Part shown: positions 15,001-27,200 of the stretch, one piece after another
Position numbering within the stretch: position 1 is the first letter of the stretch
How the letters are laid out: each line of letters opens with the position of its first letter
Assembly (NCBI GenBank): GCA_947652115.1
Contig: OX393564.1
Span: 5,158,256-5,222,255, forward strand
Direction of reading: 5' to 3'
Source: Blastomussa wellsi
Taxonomy: Eukaryota; Cnidaria; Anthozoa; Scleractinia; Plerogyridae
Length of the DNA: 64,000 nt
The notes under the pieces: model-generated
What the model was told of the DNA's origin: nothing
What the model saw: only the letters and a program-made list of their open reading frames with translations
The model's database searches: none
Made by a program: the position numbers and the translations under genes

Positions 15001-18000
15001 AGAATTTGTTTTAGAAATTCTTTCGAAAACACATTGTATACAATTAAATCGTATAACTAGATGCATTTACGAGTAAATTTCCAAACCTATCCATCAATTA
15101 ATAACTAAAGTAGGTTACCCTCTAATTCTTGGCTACAATAATTGTCCTCAACCAAATTATCACGATATAATGCTTACTTTTAATTGCTTTCTTGCTTTTA
15201 AGCTTGCAAGATGTTTCTCGGAGTCATAATTGTTTGTTGGTGCACAGGGAAGATGCATAGAATTTGTTTTAGAAATTCTTTCGTAAACACATTGTATACA
15301 ATTAAATCGTATAACTAGATGCATTTACGAGTAAATTTCCAAACCTATCCATCAATTAATAACTAAAGTAGGTTACCCTCTAACTCTTGGCTACAATAAT
15401 TGTCCTCAACCAAATTATTACGATATAATGCTTACTTTTAATTGCTTTCTTGCTTTTAAGTTTGCAAGATGTTTCTCAGAGTCATAATCATTTGTTGGTG
15501 CCCAGTGAAGATGTGTAGAATTTGTTTTAGAAATTCTTTCGTAAACACATTGTATACAATTAAATCGTATAACTAGATGCATTTACGAGTAAATTTCCAA
15601 ACCTATCCATCAATTAATAACTAAAGTAGGTTACCCTCTAACTCTTGGCTACAATAATTGTCCTCAACCAAATTATTACAATATTATGCTTTCTTTTAAT
15701 TGCTTTCTTGCTTTTAAGTTTGCAAGATCTTTCTCACAGTCATAACCGTTTGTTGGTGGCCAGTGAAGATGTGTAGAATTTGTTTTAGAAATTCTTTCGT
15801 AAACACATTGTATACAATTAAATCGTATAACTAGATGCGTTTACGAGTAAATTTCCAAACCTGTCCATCAATTAATAACTAAAGTAGGTTACCCTCTAAT
15901 TCTTGGCTACAATAATTGTCCTCAACCAAATTATTACGATATAATGCTTACTTTTAATTGCTTTCTTGCTTTTAAGCTTGCAAGATGTTTCTCGGAGTCA
16001 TAATCGTTTGTTGGTGCACAGGGAAGATGCGTAGAATTTGTTTTAGACATTCTTTCATAAACACATTGTATACAATTAAATCGTATAACTAGATGCATTT
16101 ACGAATAAATTTCCAAACCTATCCATCAATTAATAACTAAAGTAGGTTACCCTCTAACTCTTGGCTACAATAATTGTCCTCAACCAAATTATTACGATAT
16201 AATGCTTACTTTTAATTGCTTTCTTGCTTTTAAGTTTGCAAGATGTTTCTCACAGTCATAATCATTTGTTGGTGCCCAGTGAAGATGTGTAGAATTTGTT
16301 TTAGAAATTCTTTCGTAAACACATTGTATACAATTAAATCGTATAACTAGATGCATTTACGAGTAAATTTCCAAACCTATCCATCAATTAATAACTAAAG
16401 TAGGTTACCCTCTAATTCTTGGCTACAATAATTGTCCTCAACCAAATTATTACGATATAATGCTTACTTTTAATTGCTTTCTTGCTTTTAAGCTTGCAAG
16501 ATGTTTCTCGGAGTCATAATTGTTTGTTGGTGCACAGGGAAGATGCATAGAATTTGTTTTAGAAATTCTTTCGTAAACACATTGTATACAATTAAATCGT
16601 ATAACTAGATGCATTTACGAGTAAATTTCCAAACCTATCCATCAATTAATAACTAAAGTAGGTTACCCTCTAACTCTTGGCTACAATAATTGTCCTCAAC
16701 CAAATTATTACGATATAATGCTTACTTTTAATTGCTTTCTTGCTTTTAAGTTTGCAAGATGTTTCTCAGAGTCATAATCATTTGTTGGTGCCCAGTGAAG
16801 ATGTGTAGAATTTGTTTTAGAAATTCTTTCGTAAACACATTGTATACAATTAAATCGTATAACTAGATGCATTTACGAGTAAATTTCCAAACCTATCCAT
16901 CAATTAATAACTAAAGTAGGTTACCCTCTAACTCTTGGCTACAATAATTGTCCTCAACCAAATTATTACAATATTATGCTTTCTTTTAATTGCTTTCTTG
17001 CTTTTAAGTTTGCAAGATGTTTCTCACAGTCATAACCGTTTGTTGGTGGCCAGTGAAGATGTGTAGAATTTGTTTTAGAAATTCTTTCGTAAACGCATTG
17101 TATACAATTAAATCGTATAACTAGATGCGTTTACGAGTAAATTTCCAAACCTGTCCATCAATTAATAACTAAAGTAGGTTACCCTCTAACTCTTGGCTAC
17201 AATAATTGTCCTCAACCAAATTATTACAATATTATGCTTTCTTTTAATTGCTTTCTTGCTTTTAAGTTTGCAAGATGTTTCTCACAGTCATAACCGTTTG
17301 TTGGTGGCCAATGAAGATGTGTAGAATTTGTTATAGAAATTCTTTCGTAAACACATTGTAAACAATTAAATCGTATAACTGGATGCATTTACGAATAAAT
17401 TTCCAAACCTATCCATCAATTAATAACTAAAGTAGGTTACCCTCTAACTCTCGGCTACAATAATTGTCCTCAACCAAATTATTACAATATTATGCTTTCT
17501 TTTAATTGCTTTCTTGCTTTTAAGTTTGCAAGATGTTTCTCACAGTCATAACCGTTTGTTGGTGCCCAGTGAAGATGTGTAGAATTTGTTTTAGAAATTC
17601 TTTCGTAAACACATTGTATACAATTAAATCGTATAACTAGATGCATTTACGAGTAAATTTCCAAACCTATCCATCAATTAATAACTAAAGTAGGTCACCC
17701 TCTAACTCTTGGCTACAATAATTGTCCTCAACCAAATTATTACGATATAATGCTTACTTTTAATTGCTTTCTTGCTTTTAAGTTTGCAAGATGTTTCTCA
17801 GAGTCATAACCGTTTGTTGGTGCCCAGTGAAGATGTGTAGAATTTGTTTTAGAAATTCTTTCGAAAACACATTGTATACAATTAAATCGTATAACTAGAT
17901 GCATTTACGAGTAAATTTCCAAACCTATCCATCAATTAATAACTAAAGTAGGTTACCCTCTAATTCTTGGCTACAATAATTGTCCTCAACCAAATTATTA

Positions 18001-21000
18001 CGATATAATGCTTACTTTTAATTGCTTTCTTGCTTTTAAGCTTGCAAGATGTTTCTCGGAGTCATAATTGTTTGTTGGTGCACAGGGAAGATGCCTAGAA
18101 TTTGTTTTAGAAATTCTTTCGTAAACACATTGTATACAATTAAATCGTATAACTAGATGCATTTACGAGTAAATTTCCAAACCTATCCATCAATTAATAA
18201 CTAAAGTAGGTTACCCTCTAACTCTTGGCTACAATAATTGTCCTCAACCAAATTATTACAATATTATGCTTTCTTTTAATTGCTTTCTTGCTTTTAAGTT
18301 TGCAAGATGTTTCTCACAGTCATAACCGTTTGTTGGTGGCCAGTGAAGATGTGTAGAATTTGTTTTAGAAATTCTTTCGTAAACACATTGTATACAATTA
18401 AATCGTATAACTAGATGCGTTTACGAGTAAATTTCCAAACCAGTCCATCAATTAATAACTAAAGTAGGTTACCCTCTAATTCTTGGCTACAATAATTGTC
18501 CTCAACCAAATTATTACGATATAATGCTTACTTTTAATTGCTTTCTTGCTTTTAAGCTTGCAAGATGTTTCTCGGAGTCATAATCGTTTGTTGGTGCACA
18601 GGGAAGATGCGTAGAATTTGTTTTAGACATTCTTTCATAAACACATTGTATACAATTAAATCGTATAACTAGATGCATTTACGAATAAATTTCCAAACCT
18701 ATCCATCAATTAATAACTAAAGTAGGTTACCTTCTAACTCTTGGCTACAATAATTGTCCTCAACCAAATTATTACGATATAATGCTTACTTTTAATTGCT
18801 TTCTTGCTTTTAAGCTTGCAAGATGTTTCTTGGAGTCATAATCGTTTGTTGGTGCACAGTGAAGATGCGTAAAATTTGTTTCAGAAATTCTATTGTAAAC
18901 ACATTGTATACAATTAAATCGAAAAACAAAATGTACAGTACCGCTCAAATGTAAGTTACCACCTCTCGCCTCGTTTCTCGCGAGACTCATCTCGTTTCTC
19001 TCAAGACTTGTCTCATTTCTCTCTAGATTCACTGAAGCGTTCAGTATGGAATATGCGTGAGAAGCTGGTGTACCATTTTACACTTGTTTGCAGCGCGTTG
19101 CCAAATCAACGAAAAAGGTTATAAGACTGACTCAAACTGTCGCAAAGCAAACGTTAACTTCAGGCTTTTAGAATTCCACCGGCGTCAATTTGTTTGACAA
19201 CAAACATGTTTGTGTGAATGGTGAATATCATCTTCTGATGAAATGCCGTCGGCGTCGAAGCAAGAGTATTCTGTGACATTTTCAATCGTAATTATTAATT
19301 CTTGTAGCTTCCAAATTTCCGATTCAACAAGTTTATCATCTCTGAATTATTTAAGCTCACAAGGCTTGAATTCTTGGAAAGTTGCGGCTTGATTTAACAG
19401 CTTTTATTTCGATTTATGACGACGCCACGGCCCGTTGCTTTATTATTACCGTACTCGAGAGCCTCCTGGAGAAAGCAAGCATTAACTTAGAAATAGACTG
19501 GTTCAGTATTCGAGGCAGCAAAAAATCGAGATACAGCAATTGACCTGGGATGTCTGAGAATCGGGCTGGTCTGACGTTTTTGACACAGAAACATCTGTTT
19601 ACTTTTATTAGTCGTTCAGATTCAGATAGGCCATAACCGACAAAACACAGTTAACAGTTGAATAAGCAAAGAGGAAATTTTTTGTTTTCCACAAGTTAAT
19701 GTGCCGACGATGTATTGTTTACTTTACTGCGAGAAAATGTAAATAAAAGAGCGAGCGCCAAGTTCTCGGCATGGATAGCATCGCGGCACATGCTAAAACA
19801 TGTGATATCTAGCATTCTAAATCTAAATAGCGCTCAAGTCTTATTGCAACAGAAATAGTCCATTTTTGAAATGAGGATTTGGGATAAAGTTCACACGAAT
19901 CAAAGTGGCTCGAAGCTGTCCACGCTTGAAGTTCTTGAATGTGTGATTGTCTGAAAGTATCGAGTGTCAAATTCATCACGCGCCAGTCTCACGCACCGTG
20001 AAGACAGAAGAAGCTTTCAGTTTGAAGCGTGAGAATAAAAACAGCAAAACGGCAAACGAGCAAAACGGCAATAACAGTCCTCAAACAAATTATTAAAACA
20101 TGACAGCCATTAAATTTAGAGTTGGAATTTTATTGATGGTGTTAACAGAATTGAGTTCTGCAAGTAGCATGAAGATGGTTGGCTGGAATAAATTCAGCCT
20201 GATACATGGTGAATTCTGCAACTGAGAATGCAAATTGATACAGTGTATTATTGAATACACAATATTCAATATGATTATAGAGAAATGTGGAAATATTGAA
20301 ATATCTTGATCAGTCTCAATGGATAGAAAATGCTTCTATTTTGTATGTTCCTGAAGGAATTTCCTTATCCTCTATAAAGAGCACTATTTATCACTAACCA
20401 TTTGGCTGCTTGAAAGATTTTATGTGGTCTGATATTTAAAGAGCCCCTGAGACAAAATTGGTGGTCATCACTTTTTTACATTTTCGTGTAAGTAGGTACA
20501 ATTTGAAATTATTGTAATAAATAAATAATAGAATTAAGACTTATAAGACCAGTAGTAGATTTTTATATTAAACTTCACTGCAGGCTAAATATTCTACAGT
20601 AAAACAGCAAACTGACATTTGTTTCAACATCTTACCAATTCTCTGGGAGGTCCAAATCTATCTTGCACCAGACCCTCCTTTTTGCAAGACAAAAATATAA
20701 TTAAAGTCATTCATAGCTCAATATGAGATGTTGTGGTGGTGAGTGGCTTATGAGTTAAATTGCCATATTTAACAAAAAAACGTTTTTGGGATGTTAAAAT
20801 TGGGGGTAATTTTTTTGTTTAAAAAGTACAGCTTTGATTAAAACCTTGCCAAGTGACACAAGGTCAAAAAACAAATCATCTGAGGCGTGTGTGAGACTCG
20901 TGCTTTGTTACGTCGTATTGAAGTGTGACATCCCATATGGGATATACGACACTTGGTGTGAAGCACAAACAGAGTGATGACAGGCACTCAACCCTTGAAT

Positions 21001-22437
21001 AAAAAGAGCTAATTAAATATTAAATGATTGTGACGTTCACATAATGTGGCTCACTTTGTGGAAGCCACACAAAAGATGATGTTCTTGCATCCAAGTATTT
21101 CTGATCACATTGATTTTGCTACAACAAAAATCACTGAAATGTGAAATGAACCCAAATTCTTGCATCACTGCCCCACCTACTTTCATTGTCAAATTCAAGA
21201 AATTCCTGTGGCTCACACGCTGCCTCTTATTGCCACCACTGATGTTTACAGTTGCTCGCTTGAACCATGATGCAAACATGATCTTGGTTAAATTTTGCGC
21301 AACAAAAGCATGAATTATCACCAAACTTTAAAACTGTATTTCCATTAAGAGGAAATACAAGGCAATAACATTCTTTTGACCAAAACTTTTAGAGAATCGC
21401 TTTGTTACTGACAATACGTCGCTATATCGATTCTAGAGCCAATGATACATGGTTCAACAATGATTTGTTGAGCAACACATGCTGTGACTGGGGTTCAACA
21501 ATTGTTGAACAGTGTATCAAAGGAAGTTGAATGTTGAAAATGAACTTTGTTGAACGTTGTTAAACAAAAATAGAGCTTGGCTCTATTCCATTTAACAAGT
21601 TTACAGTTGTTGAACGACTTCAAAAAATCCAAAAGTGTTTCAACAAGTTGTAATTATAATGTTCAACATTTGTCAATCAACAAAAGATGGAAGATGTTGA
21701 ACCGTGTATCATTGGCTTAAGGTAAATAGCAAGTTATAATTTACCGGTAACAGACCTGCGACCTGAGATTGTACAAAAAGTAGTGAGATTCTATTTTTTT
21801 TTCCGATCAAGATCAAACAAACCCATTTTCCATCGAAATAAAGTTCTAAGCATAAACAAAAATCACAGTAGTTCGGTACAAAATAGTAAGAACAGTTTTC
21901 TCCTTCATTAGTTTATACCTTTATGGCACTAGTATTCTACGTTAATTGTCCATACCGTATTTATTCGCCTATAAGCCGAGCGATTTTTGCACAAAATTAA
22001 ACTGAGAACTGGTAAAATTTGAACAAGATTGGGGGTTCGGCTTATAGCCGAGTATTTCTACCAAAAAAATATTTACTACTCGTTCTGCGAGAGTATACAC
22101 CTGTAAATTGAACGTATATTTGGCTATAAGCCAAGCGATTATCAACAAACACAAATTCCTAGTCGTACGCAAAATCATTTCACAGTTCAGCGACTTCTGT
22201 AGCACAACACAGCAAAACATATTTTTTATTATACATGTACTCACACGAAGAATAACCTTTTTAATGAGAAAGATACCCATACAAATCTCTGATATTTTAT
22301 TTAATGAAATAAAAATAGGAACTCTCAAATGTTTCTCTCACCTGGTGAAATGACTGGTCTTGAGTAAAGTGTGTAACAAGCTTCATCAATGGATTTGCAC
22401 TACCACACTCCCCCTCTACCAAATCACGCATTGCCAT
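32..22437 (-). CDS. PEX5: PEX5, peroxisomal targeting signal 1 receptor (N-terminal half)
   Basis: PEX5 is the cycling receptor that carries PTS1 cargo from cytosol to the peroxisomal membrane. Exons in transcript order: 22342-22437, 20636-20677, 10967-11002, 9664-9787, 8744-8818, 7057-7081, 6419-6466, 6255-6306, 5951-5986, 4523-4622, 1868-2008, 1457-1509, 852-909, 32-148. The start reads [20 protein letters not shown], with the conserved cysteine at residue 11 that is ubiquitinated during receptor recycling. At least five WxxxY pentapeptides follow (WAAEY, WSKEY, WADEY, WVNEY, WIDEY); this motif class binds PEX14/PEX13. The last exon visible carries the [14 protein letters not shown] stretch just before the first TPR, so the cargo-binding TPR domain lies left of the window. 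All joins keep phase except between 8744-8818 and 7057-7081, where a short exon of length 3n+2 is probably missed. The donor after 7057 reads GCAAGT, a GC-AG intron. The start is preceded by a good acceptor, so a 5'UTR intron is likely. Confidence 0.95.
4833..5165. repeat. Minisatellite of CCATGGTTACTAGTACCCAAATTA units
   Basis: About eight degenerate units of AACCATGGTTACTAGTACC followed by AAATTATGGGTACAAAT. Unit length varies around 35-50 bp. Each unit contains the palindromes CCATGG and GGTAC(C), so the array can fold locally. It is in a PEX5 intron. Confidence 0.8.
5219..5783. mobile_element. Foldback element, about 565 bp
   Basis: The whole stretch is a near-perfect inverted repeat centred at about 5505. 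The left arm starts CTTAAACTGGTACTACGATG and the right arm ends CATCATAGTACCAATTTAAAG. The arms are about 270 bp long, with scattered mismatches and small indels, and the loop is a few dozen bases. No transposase is coded. It is in the PEX5 intron between exons 4523-4622 and 5951-5986. Confidence 0.85.
8899..9255. mobile_element. Foldback element around GATTTGACGTCACAAATTGA
   Basis: The inner arms GATTTGACGTCACAAATTGA and the reverse complement at about 9070-9100 are joined by a short spacer; the outer arms GCACCTTTGCACCAGTTCAA and TTGAACTGGTGCAAAGGTG are more diverged. A solo piece of the outer end is seen at about 2168-2225. The element is in the PEX5 intron between exons 8744-8818 and 9664-9787. 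Confidence 0.75.
11204..11280 (-). mobile_element. tRNA-derived SINE head
   Basis: The minus strand reads as a tRNA with A box TAGCTCAGTGGTTAGAG and B box GGGTTCAAATCCC, and with end stems GAGTCTC/GGGACTC. The anticodon stem has a mismatch. The same body, with GGACTC-(G/A)-GAATTTTT after it, recurs at 48288-48519, 51096-51188 and 57986-58020, so I call a SINE rather than a tRNA gene. Confidence 0.7.
11586..13029 (+). mobile_element. Penelope-like retroelement relic with an inverted partial copy
   Basis: The plus strand carries the end of a reverse transcriptase: [19 protein letters not shown] at 12040-12096 has the catalytic YxDD. Frames with several breaks continue to [19 protein letters not shown] at about 12655, the start of a GIY-YIG nuclease (VYK..C..C...YVG), then SRHIEEHG and [21 protein letters not shown] followed by GIY-YIG is the layout of Penelope-like elements. 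The left 326 bp (11586-11911) is an inverted copy of 12716-13029 at high identity, including the outermost TATAAACTAAGAAATCC. The element is not intact: stops and frame changes lie between 12097 and 12445. The host locus is a PEX5 intron. Confidence 0.8.
14433..18931. repeat. 258-bp tandem satellite, about 17.4 units, inside a PEX5 intron
   Basis: The anchor (C/G)(A/T)AAGAT(G/C)TTTCT recurs at 14433, 14691, 14949, 15207, 15465, 15723, 15981, 16239, 16497, 16755, 17013, 17271, 17529, 17787, 18045, 18303, 18561 and 18819, always 258 bp apart, with no indels between units. Units differ by a few substitutions that define types: for example CACAGTCATAACCG, CAGAGTCATAACCG, CGGAGTCATAATTG and CGGAGTCATAATCG after the anchor. 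Minus-strand open frames inside the units are short and shared between copies; I treat them as chance. The array sits in the PEX5 intron between exons 10967-11002 and 20636-20677. Confidence 0.97.
21437..21717. mobile_element. MITE with AGCCAATGATACA terminal repeats
   Basis: The left end AGCCAATGATACATGGTTCA and right end TGAACCGTGTATCATTGGCT are inverted repeats with one mismatch. The inside is rich in GTTGAACA / TGTTCAAC words in both directions. It is a non-coding element in the first long PEX5 intron. Confidence 0.75.
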
Positions 22438-24290
22438 TTTCACCTGTTGGATAAAAATGAGAATTCTTTGTAGTCTCAGCGTAAAGTTTTCACAAATTAA
22501 TTCATTCATTCATCACACTTCTGAGAATATTTTCGGGCTAGTGGAATGACCTCTGGGCTAGTCTTGCCCGGAGTCAAATTGGAAAATTCAACTTCTTTGT
22601 GTCCTGTAGTCTAGACAATTTAAAATCAGATGCGCCATTTGTTTGTGATACCAGGAGAGTGTGAACTCCCTGAATGAAATGATGTGCAGAGAATTTTGGG
22701 AGCATCTCAGGATGCTTAAAATTTTCAAATTTCTTAAAACAACTGCATCCTTCAGCATACGTACATGTAGTACTCACTAGCAGCTTCCTCAAAACTTCCA
22801 CTAGTGTTGGTAACCAGCTTCTTGATGGAGACCATTTCTGTAGCTTACAAATACTGGCAACCAAAAAGTCCCCACACAGAAGGGAAAAAAGCAGGTGCAC
22901 CCCTCTTAAAACACCGCAAAGAGAGGGAAGTAAAGGGTGGAAGGAAAGCCTATGAGAGGAGCCTCTGTATTAAAAAAGCTACACACTGGAATTCATCTTT
23001 AACCAGCAAGATTATGAGATGAACCAAGTTTAATGTTAATAGAAACTTTTGATTTCAAATTAAAACTGGCTCTCTGTTTCATCAAATACGAACATTTATG
23101 CTACACAAACAATTACCTGTAGAGTCCAGGGGAGACAACATGTACATCAAAATCTCCCTCCATATATTTGTCAGCATACATTAAATATAAAATGCAACAA
23201 GACTTAATATCGTAAATAAATTATGAATTAATACTCCCCAACGTAGCTAATCAAGCCAAATCAATCATTCCATTAATTAAACTCAATCGAACATCAATCA
23301 CACAGCTGGGTTCGATTGAGTTCGGCAATCAAACATACATGTACATGTAATTGAACTCTCTCAAAAATGTTTGAGCAATCAAACACAATCAAACTCCAAC
23401 TGGGTTTGATTGAGTTAGATTAGTTTGATTACTGTAGGTTCGACTCGAGGCTGTAACGGTCGACTTTGGATTCACGGTCGGATGTATTTGACTAGAAATG
23501 CCAATAACAGATCAGGAGAATGCGACTATCACAAATGCGTTTTATTGGGTTTGATTGCACTAGTTCGGAAATCGAACTCAATCGAATGCAATCAAACTCT
23601 CTCACACAATGTTTTCGGTTGTGTGTGTTCCATTATCAAACCAATTGAACTAATTCGACTGGGTTCGATTAAGTTCGATTAGTTTATACGTCGGGATACT
23701 CCCAAGATGATTCAGCATACATGTAAGTTGTGTGCTGTATACCGTAACCAGATTAGGATTTCTCAATATTTTCGAAGTCAAATCAAAACGAATCATTTAA
23801 AAGTGAATATTTATACAAAGAGTTCATGCCACAGTGTTTTATATTTCTACCATTCGACTCCTTGACGTCAATGAACTTGAGCTTACCTTTCCCACAACAC
23901 GTATTAACGGGGAGATCTTTAAACAGTGCCTTTAAAGGTTATATAGCCCCGCGGAATAATATATCAAGGGCGAGGAATCATCTCAATGCTCTCAGACGGA
24001 ACTCACTTTTGTCAATCCTGGTCAGCCAAAGAGTTAGCCATAACCATCATCCTGATCTTCATACAAAACTTCGAGCACATCCAAAGAAATCGCATCAAGT
24101 GTTCCATCAAGTGGGCTTTGCGGCCTTCGATTTTTGAAAACGCATTTACAGTGGTCAGCGTACACTTTTCAAGCTAAAGCTGCATCATGTAATACCACAT
24201 CAAGGCTATTGCGCAACATGGTTGCTAGGGAAACTGAGCGGATTTGTGAAGATTCTGGGCATCGTTGTAAAGAAGAGTGAAACTTTCAAT
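22438..24290. other. Region between the PEX5 and CYB5D1 starts
   Basis: This stretch separates two divergent genes. The minus strand just above the PEX5 ATG has a pyrimidine-rich acceptor (AACAG at about 22443-22447), so a non-coding first exon of PEX5 probably lies within this region, closer to CYB5D1. About 23284-23690 is filled by a degenerate repeat of TTCGATT/AATCGAA. No coding sequence could be supported; the open frames here (for example 22574-22900 and 23425-23682) have no recognisable content. Confidence 0.5.
23284..23690. repeat. Degenerate TTCGATTGAGTTCGATT repeat
   Basis: Many copies of TCGATTGAGTT, TTCGATTAAGTTCGATTAG and their complements (AACTCAATCGAA) lie in mixed orientation over about 400 bp, forming several nested inverted repeats. 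It is non-coding, between PEX5 and CYB5D1. Confidence 0.7.
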
Positions 24291-27200
24291 ATGCCAGCTC
24301 CAACTTCAAAACGACCAAAATATTACACACCAAATGAAGTCAATGTTCATAACACTTTGAAGGATTTATGGGTATCGTTTTTAGGCAAAGTTTACGACCT
24401 TACACCGATGTGTGAGAAACACGCAGGTAGGAAATGCTTCAGACCTTTGTTATGACTTTTGACTGTTACATGCGAGCGCTTATTTTTTCAAAAACCAGCG
24501 AAATGTCTGTTAAGCTTCACAAGAACATACTTTGCGCATAAAATCTGTTGTACGAGAATTGCAGAATTGTGTGAACTATGTGAAGACATGTTGCGAAATT
24601 TATACATCTGAACGCGTCGAGAGTAACAAAATGCTGGCTTATTTTCTACAATTCATGCTTTAGGGGATGTTCTCTTGAAGCCGGTTATTGAAGCTGCAGG
24701 GAAGGACATCACACATTGGTTTGATAAGAAGACAAAAGATGTAAGTTGGGATTTATTTTACGTCAGTTTGTTCTCATGCGTATCATGTCCTTTCAAGAAA
24801 ATGGTTTGTTTCCAGTCACTGCATGTCCAAACCAATTTGGTAAGTTTCTGAGCATGAAAAAGGGTTTGAAACCTGAAATTAGCTACTATAAAGTAAGCTG
24901 GCGTAGTAATGCAAAGTGGGCCAGATTTTCATCTCCTAACAAAATTATTTATTTTGCCCTAGCTACATGTATATTCAATTGTACTTGGATCTCTTCACTT
25001 CCCTAAATTAAAGTGAACAGGTGGCCACAAAACTCTCTGTACAAATTATTAGTTATCTTTTAATTACTAACAGGTGTTTCCTTTCAGAAGACCTTTAAAC
25101 TTTGCATATCGTTGAGCTATTTTAAACGTTGCCTAAGCCTTGAGTCTCATCTCATAAGTAATTTTATCAACTAGATTTATTTAATTGTTTTCGTATTTAT
25201 AATCATATATTTTTATTGATAAATTAGTTCATTTTGTAACGTATATATTTTCATTTTTTCTATTGCATATTTTATTTTCATAATTCTGTTTTTTGTTATT
25301 GCTTCTTGAATCCCCCTTGGAGAGATAGCAATAAATATGTATGTATATAAAATTATATTCCCTGTGTCACAGATGGTATTGTTTGTGTAAGCATTTAGAT
25401 AATTTGGATAATTATTTAAGACAAAATAATACATGAGTATAAACAACATAAGGCCATATTGATAAGACTTTAGTGAGAGTGGTTTTCATTTGAGTGTCAA
25501 AAATAATTAATAGCAAATTGCTTTGGGTTTGCATAACCACACTCATTAATTGGTTTAAAAATCTCGCGCTACTTTTTCAACCAATCAGAAGTAAAACCAA
25601 TTTTCCCGCACTTCGTATCGGCTATGTGTAATCACTTCACATTCTGATTGGTTTACTGGATTGTTTCTATACTTTTTACGACACTTGATTGAAATGCTAA
25701 GAAGTTATTTTCTTTTCACCAAGATCCGAACACACATTGACCCAGTAACCAAGTGCAAATTCTACTACACACCTAGAGGACGGTTCATACACACCCCTCC
25801 AACATGTCCCAGAACGGACTGGGCAAATGACTTTGGTCGGCCATGGTGGAAGGATGATTCATACTGCATCGGTGTCCTTTCAGCTCAGACTAGAAGAATC
25901 AGAATAATCAACACACTCACCTCCCAAGAACAGGCCATCGAGGTAAAACTAACAGTTTCTAAACTAATTTACAGTACCTGAAATATTATGACTATCTGAG
26001 TTGAGTGAAGCTCTAGCTAAGGGAAGTTTGGGGACAAAGGTTACTAGATGTTAAGTTGGCTATTTTTCCTGTGGGTAACTTACTTGGTTTCCAGTGTCAA
26101 CTTGTTGAACTCAGCCTTTCCATACTTTGGCAATGCATTATTAAAATGTCTATTGTCAGTGTCAATGGAACCTTGCAGTGAACTAGCATTCCATTCAGGT
26201 CCAGGAATAGAAAAACTCCTGGCCACCTCTGCTCCCGAAACTGCAAAAAATTACTGGCATGATCAGGGCTGTCATTAAGGGCCGTAACCTGTAATACCTG
26301 TTACGGCTGAGTATGCTTGATTTTTCCTTGGATATACGGCTGAAATTACCTGTTGTTGATAGAATTCAACCACAAAGTAACAAGTTTGCTACGGGTGTGG
26401 AGAACGAGGCTACAGGTGACGCAAAACGTAATTACAGCCCTGCATGATGGGCTACAAGGTGGCTGAACACAAATTTTGATACCTGTGCTGTATTGGTGGT
26501 TTTCACTGTCACGCTATCAAAAACTAACTTCGAAACAATAAAACTACAGAAGCTTAGAATTTCAGCGAGAACATTTCCCAAGTCTCAGGCCTATGCGGTG
26601 TCCCGTTCTCGAGTTATTTGCCAAAACATTCCATGCAAATTTACAAAGCTTAGTTTGGAGACGCCATATTTGTGTCCTTTCGAGGGTCACAAATATGGCC
26701 GCCGTGATGCACACGAAACCATCTGAAATTAAATTGTGCTATAATAGCGACTACTTTTGGCTCATGAGCTATTATACTTACACATAAACACCACTTATTA
26801 TATCTGAAATGTTCAAACATCTGAAAATCGAAAGGATAGGCTTTTCCTAAACAAAACAGTTTTGTCACGGTTCTCAGCTTGATTTCACATACGCCCAAGA
26901 ACTCACGTATTAAAGATGCTCTTTTTTCAAAACGAAGGGTACTATTGAGCTGAAAATTTGCGAAAAGATATATGTATTTTTATTTAGCCTTACACCTAGT
27001 GGCAACGAAAATTTAGCAGGCCCAACGAATTTTGATTTCAGAATTTTATGACGTCACATGAAAACCAAGAATTAACCGTTTTTCTAAAATGGTCAGTCTC
27101 AGAGTCCCTGAAAAATGGCAAGACAAGTTAAAAGGATACATTGTAGGCTTCCATATTTTGATGTTCAAATAATTTGACACATGCATCATTGCTACCTATG

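Noticed and set aside
14433..18931. Spaced repeats resembling a CRISPR array
   Set aside because: The full 258-bp unit is repeated without unique spacers, and the context is animal intronic DNA.
18772..19032. Minus-strand open frame ending the satellite array
   Set aside because: It reads satellite sequence (also open in parts of other units) and then a CTCGTTTCTC simple repeat; no splice signals or family motifs.
21037..21324. Overlapping open frames on both strands (95 and 67 codons)
   Set aside because: No motif, no splice structure, and they lie in a PEX5 intron with mixed low-complexity composition.
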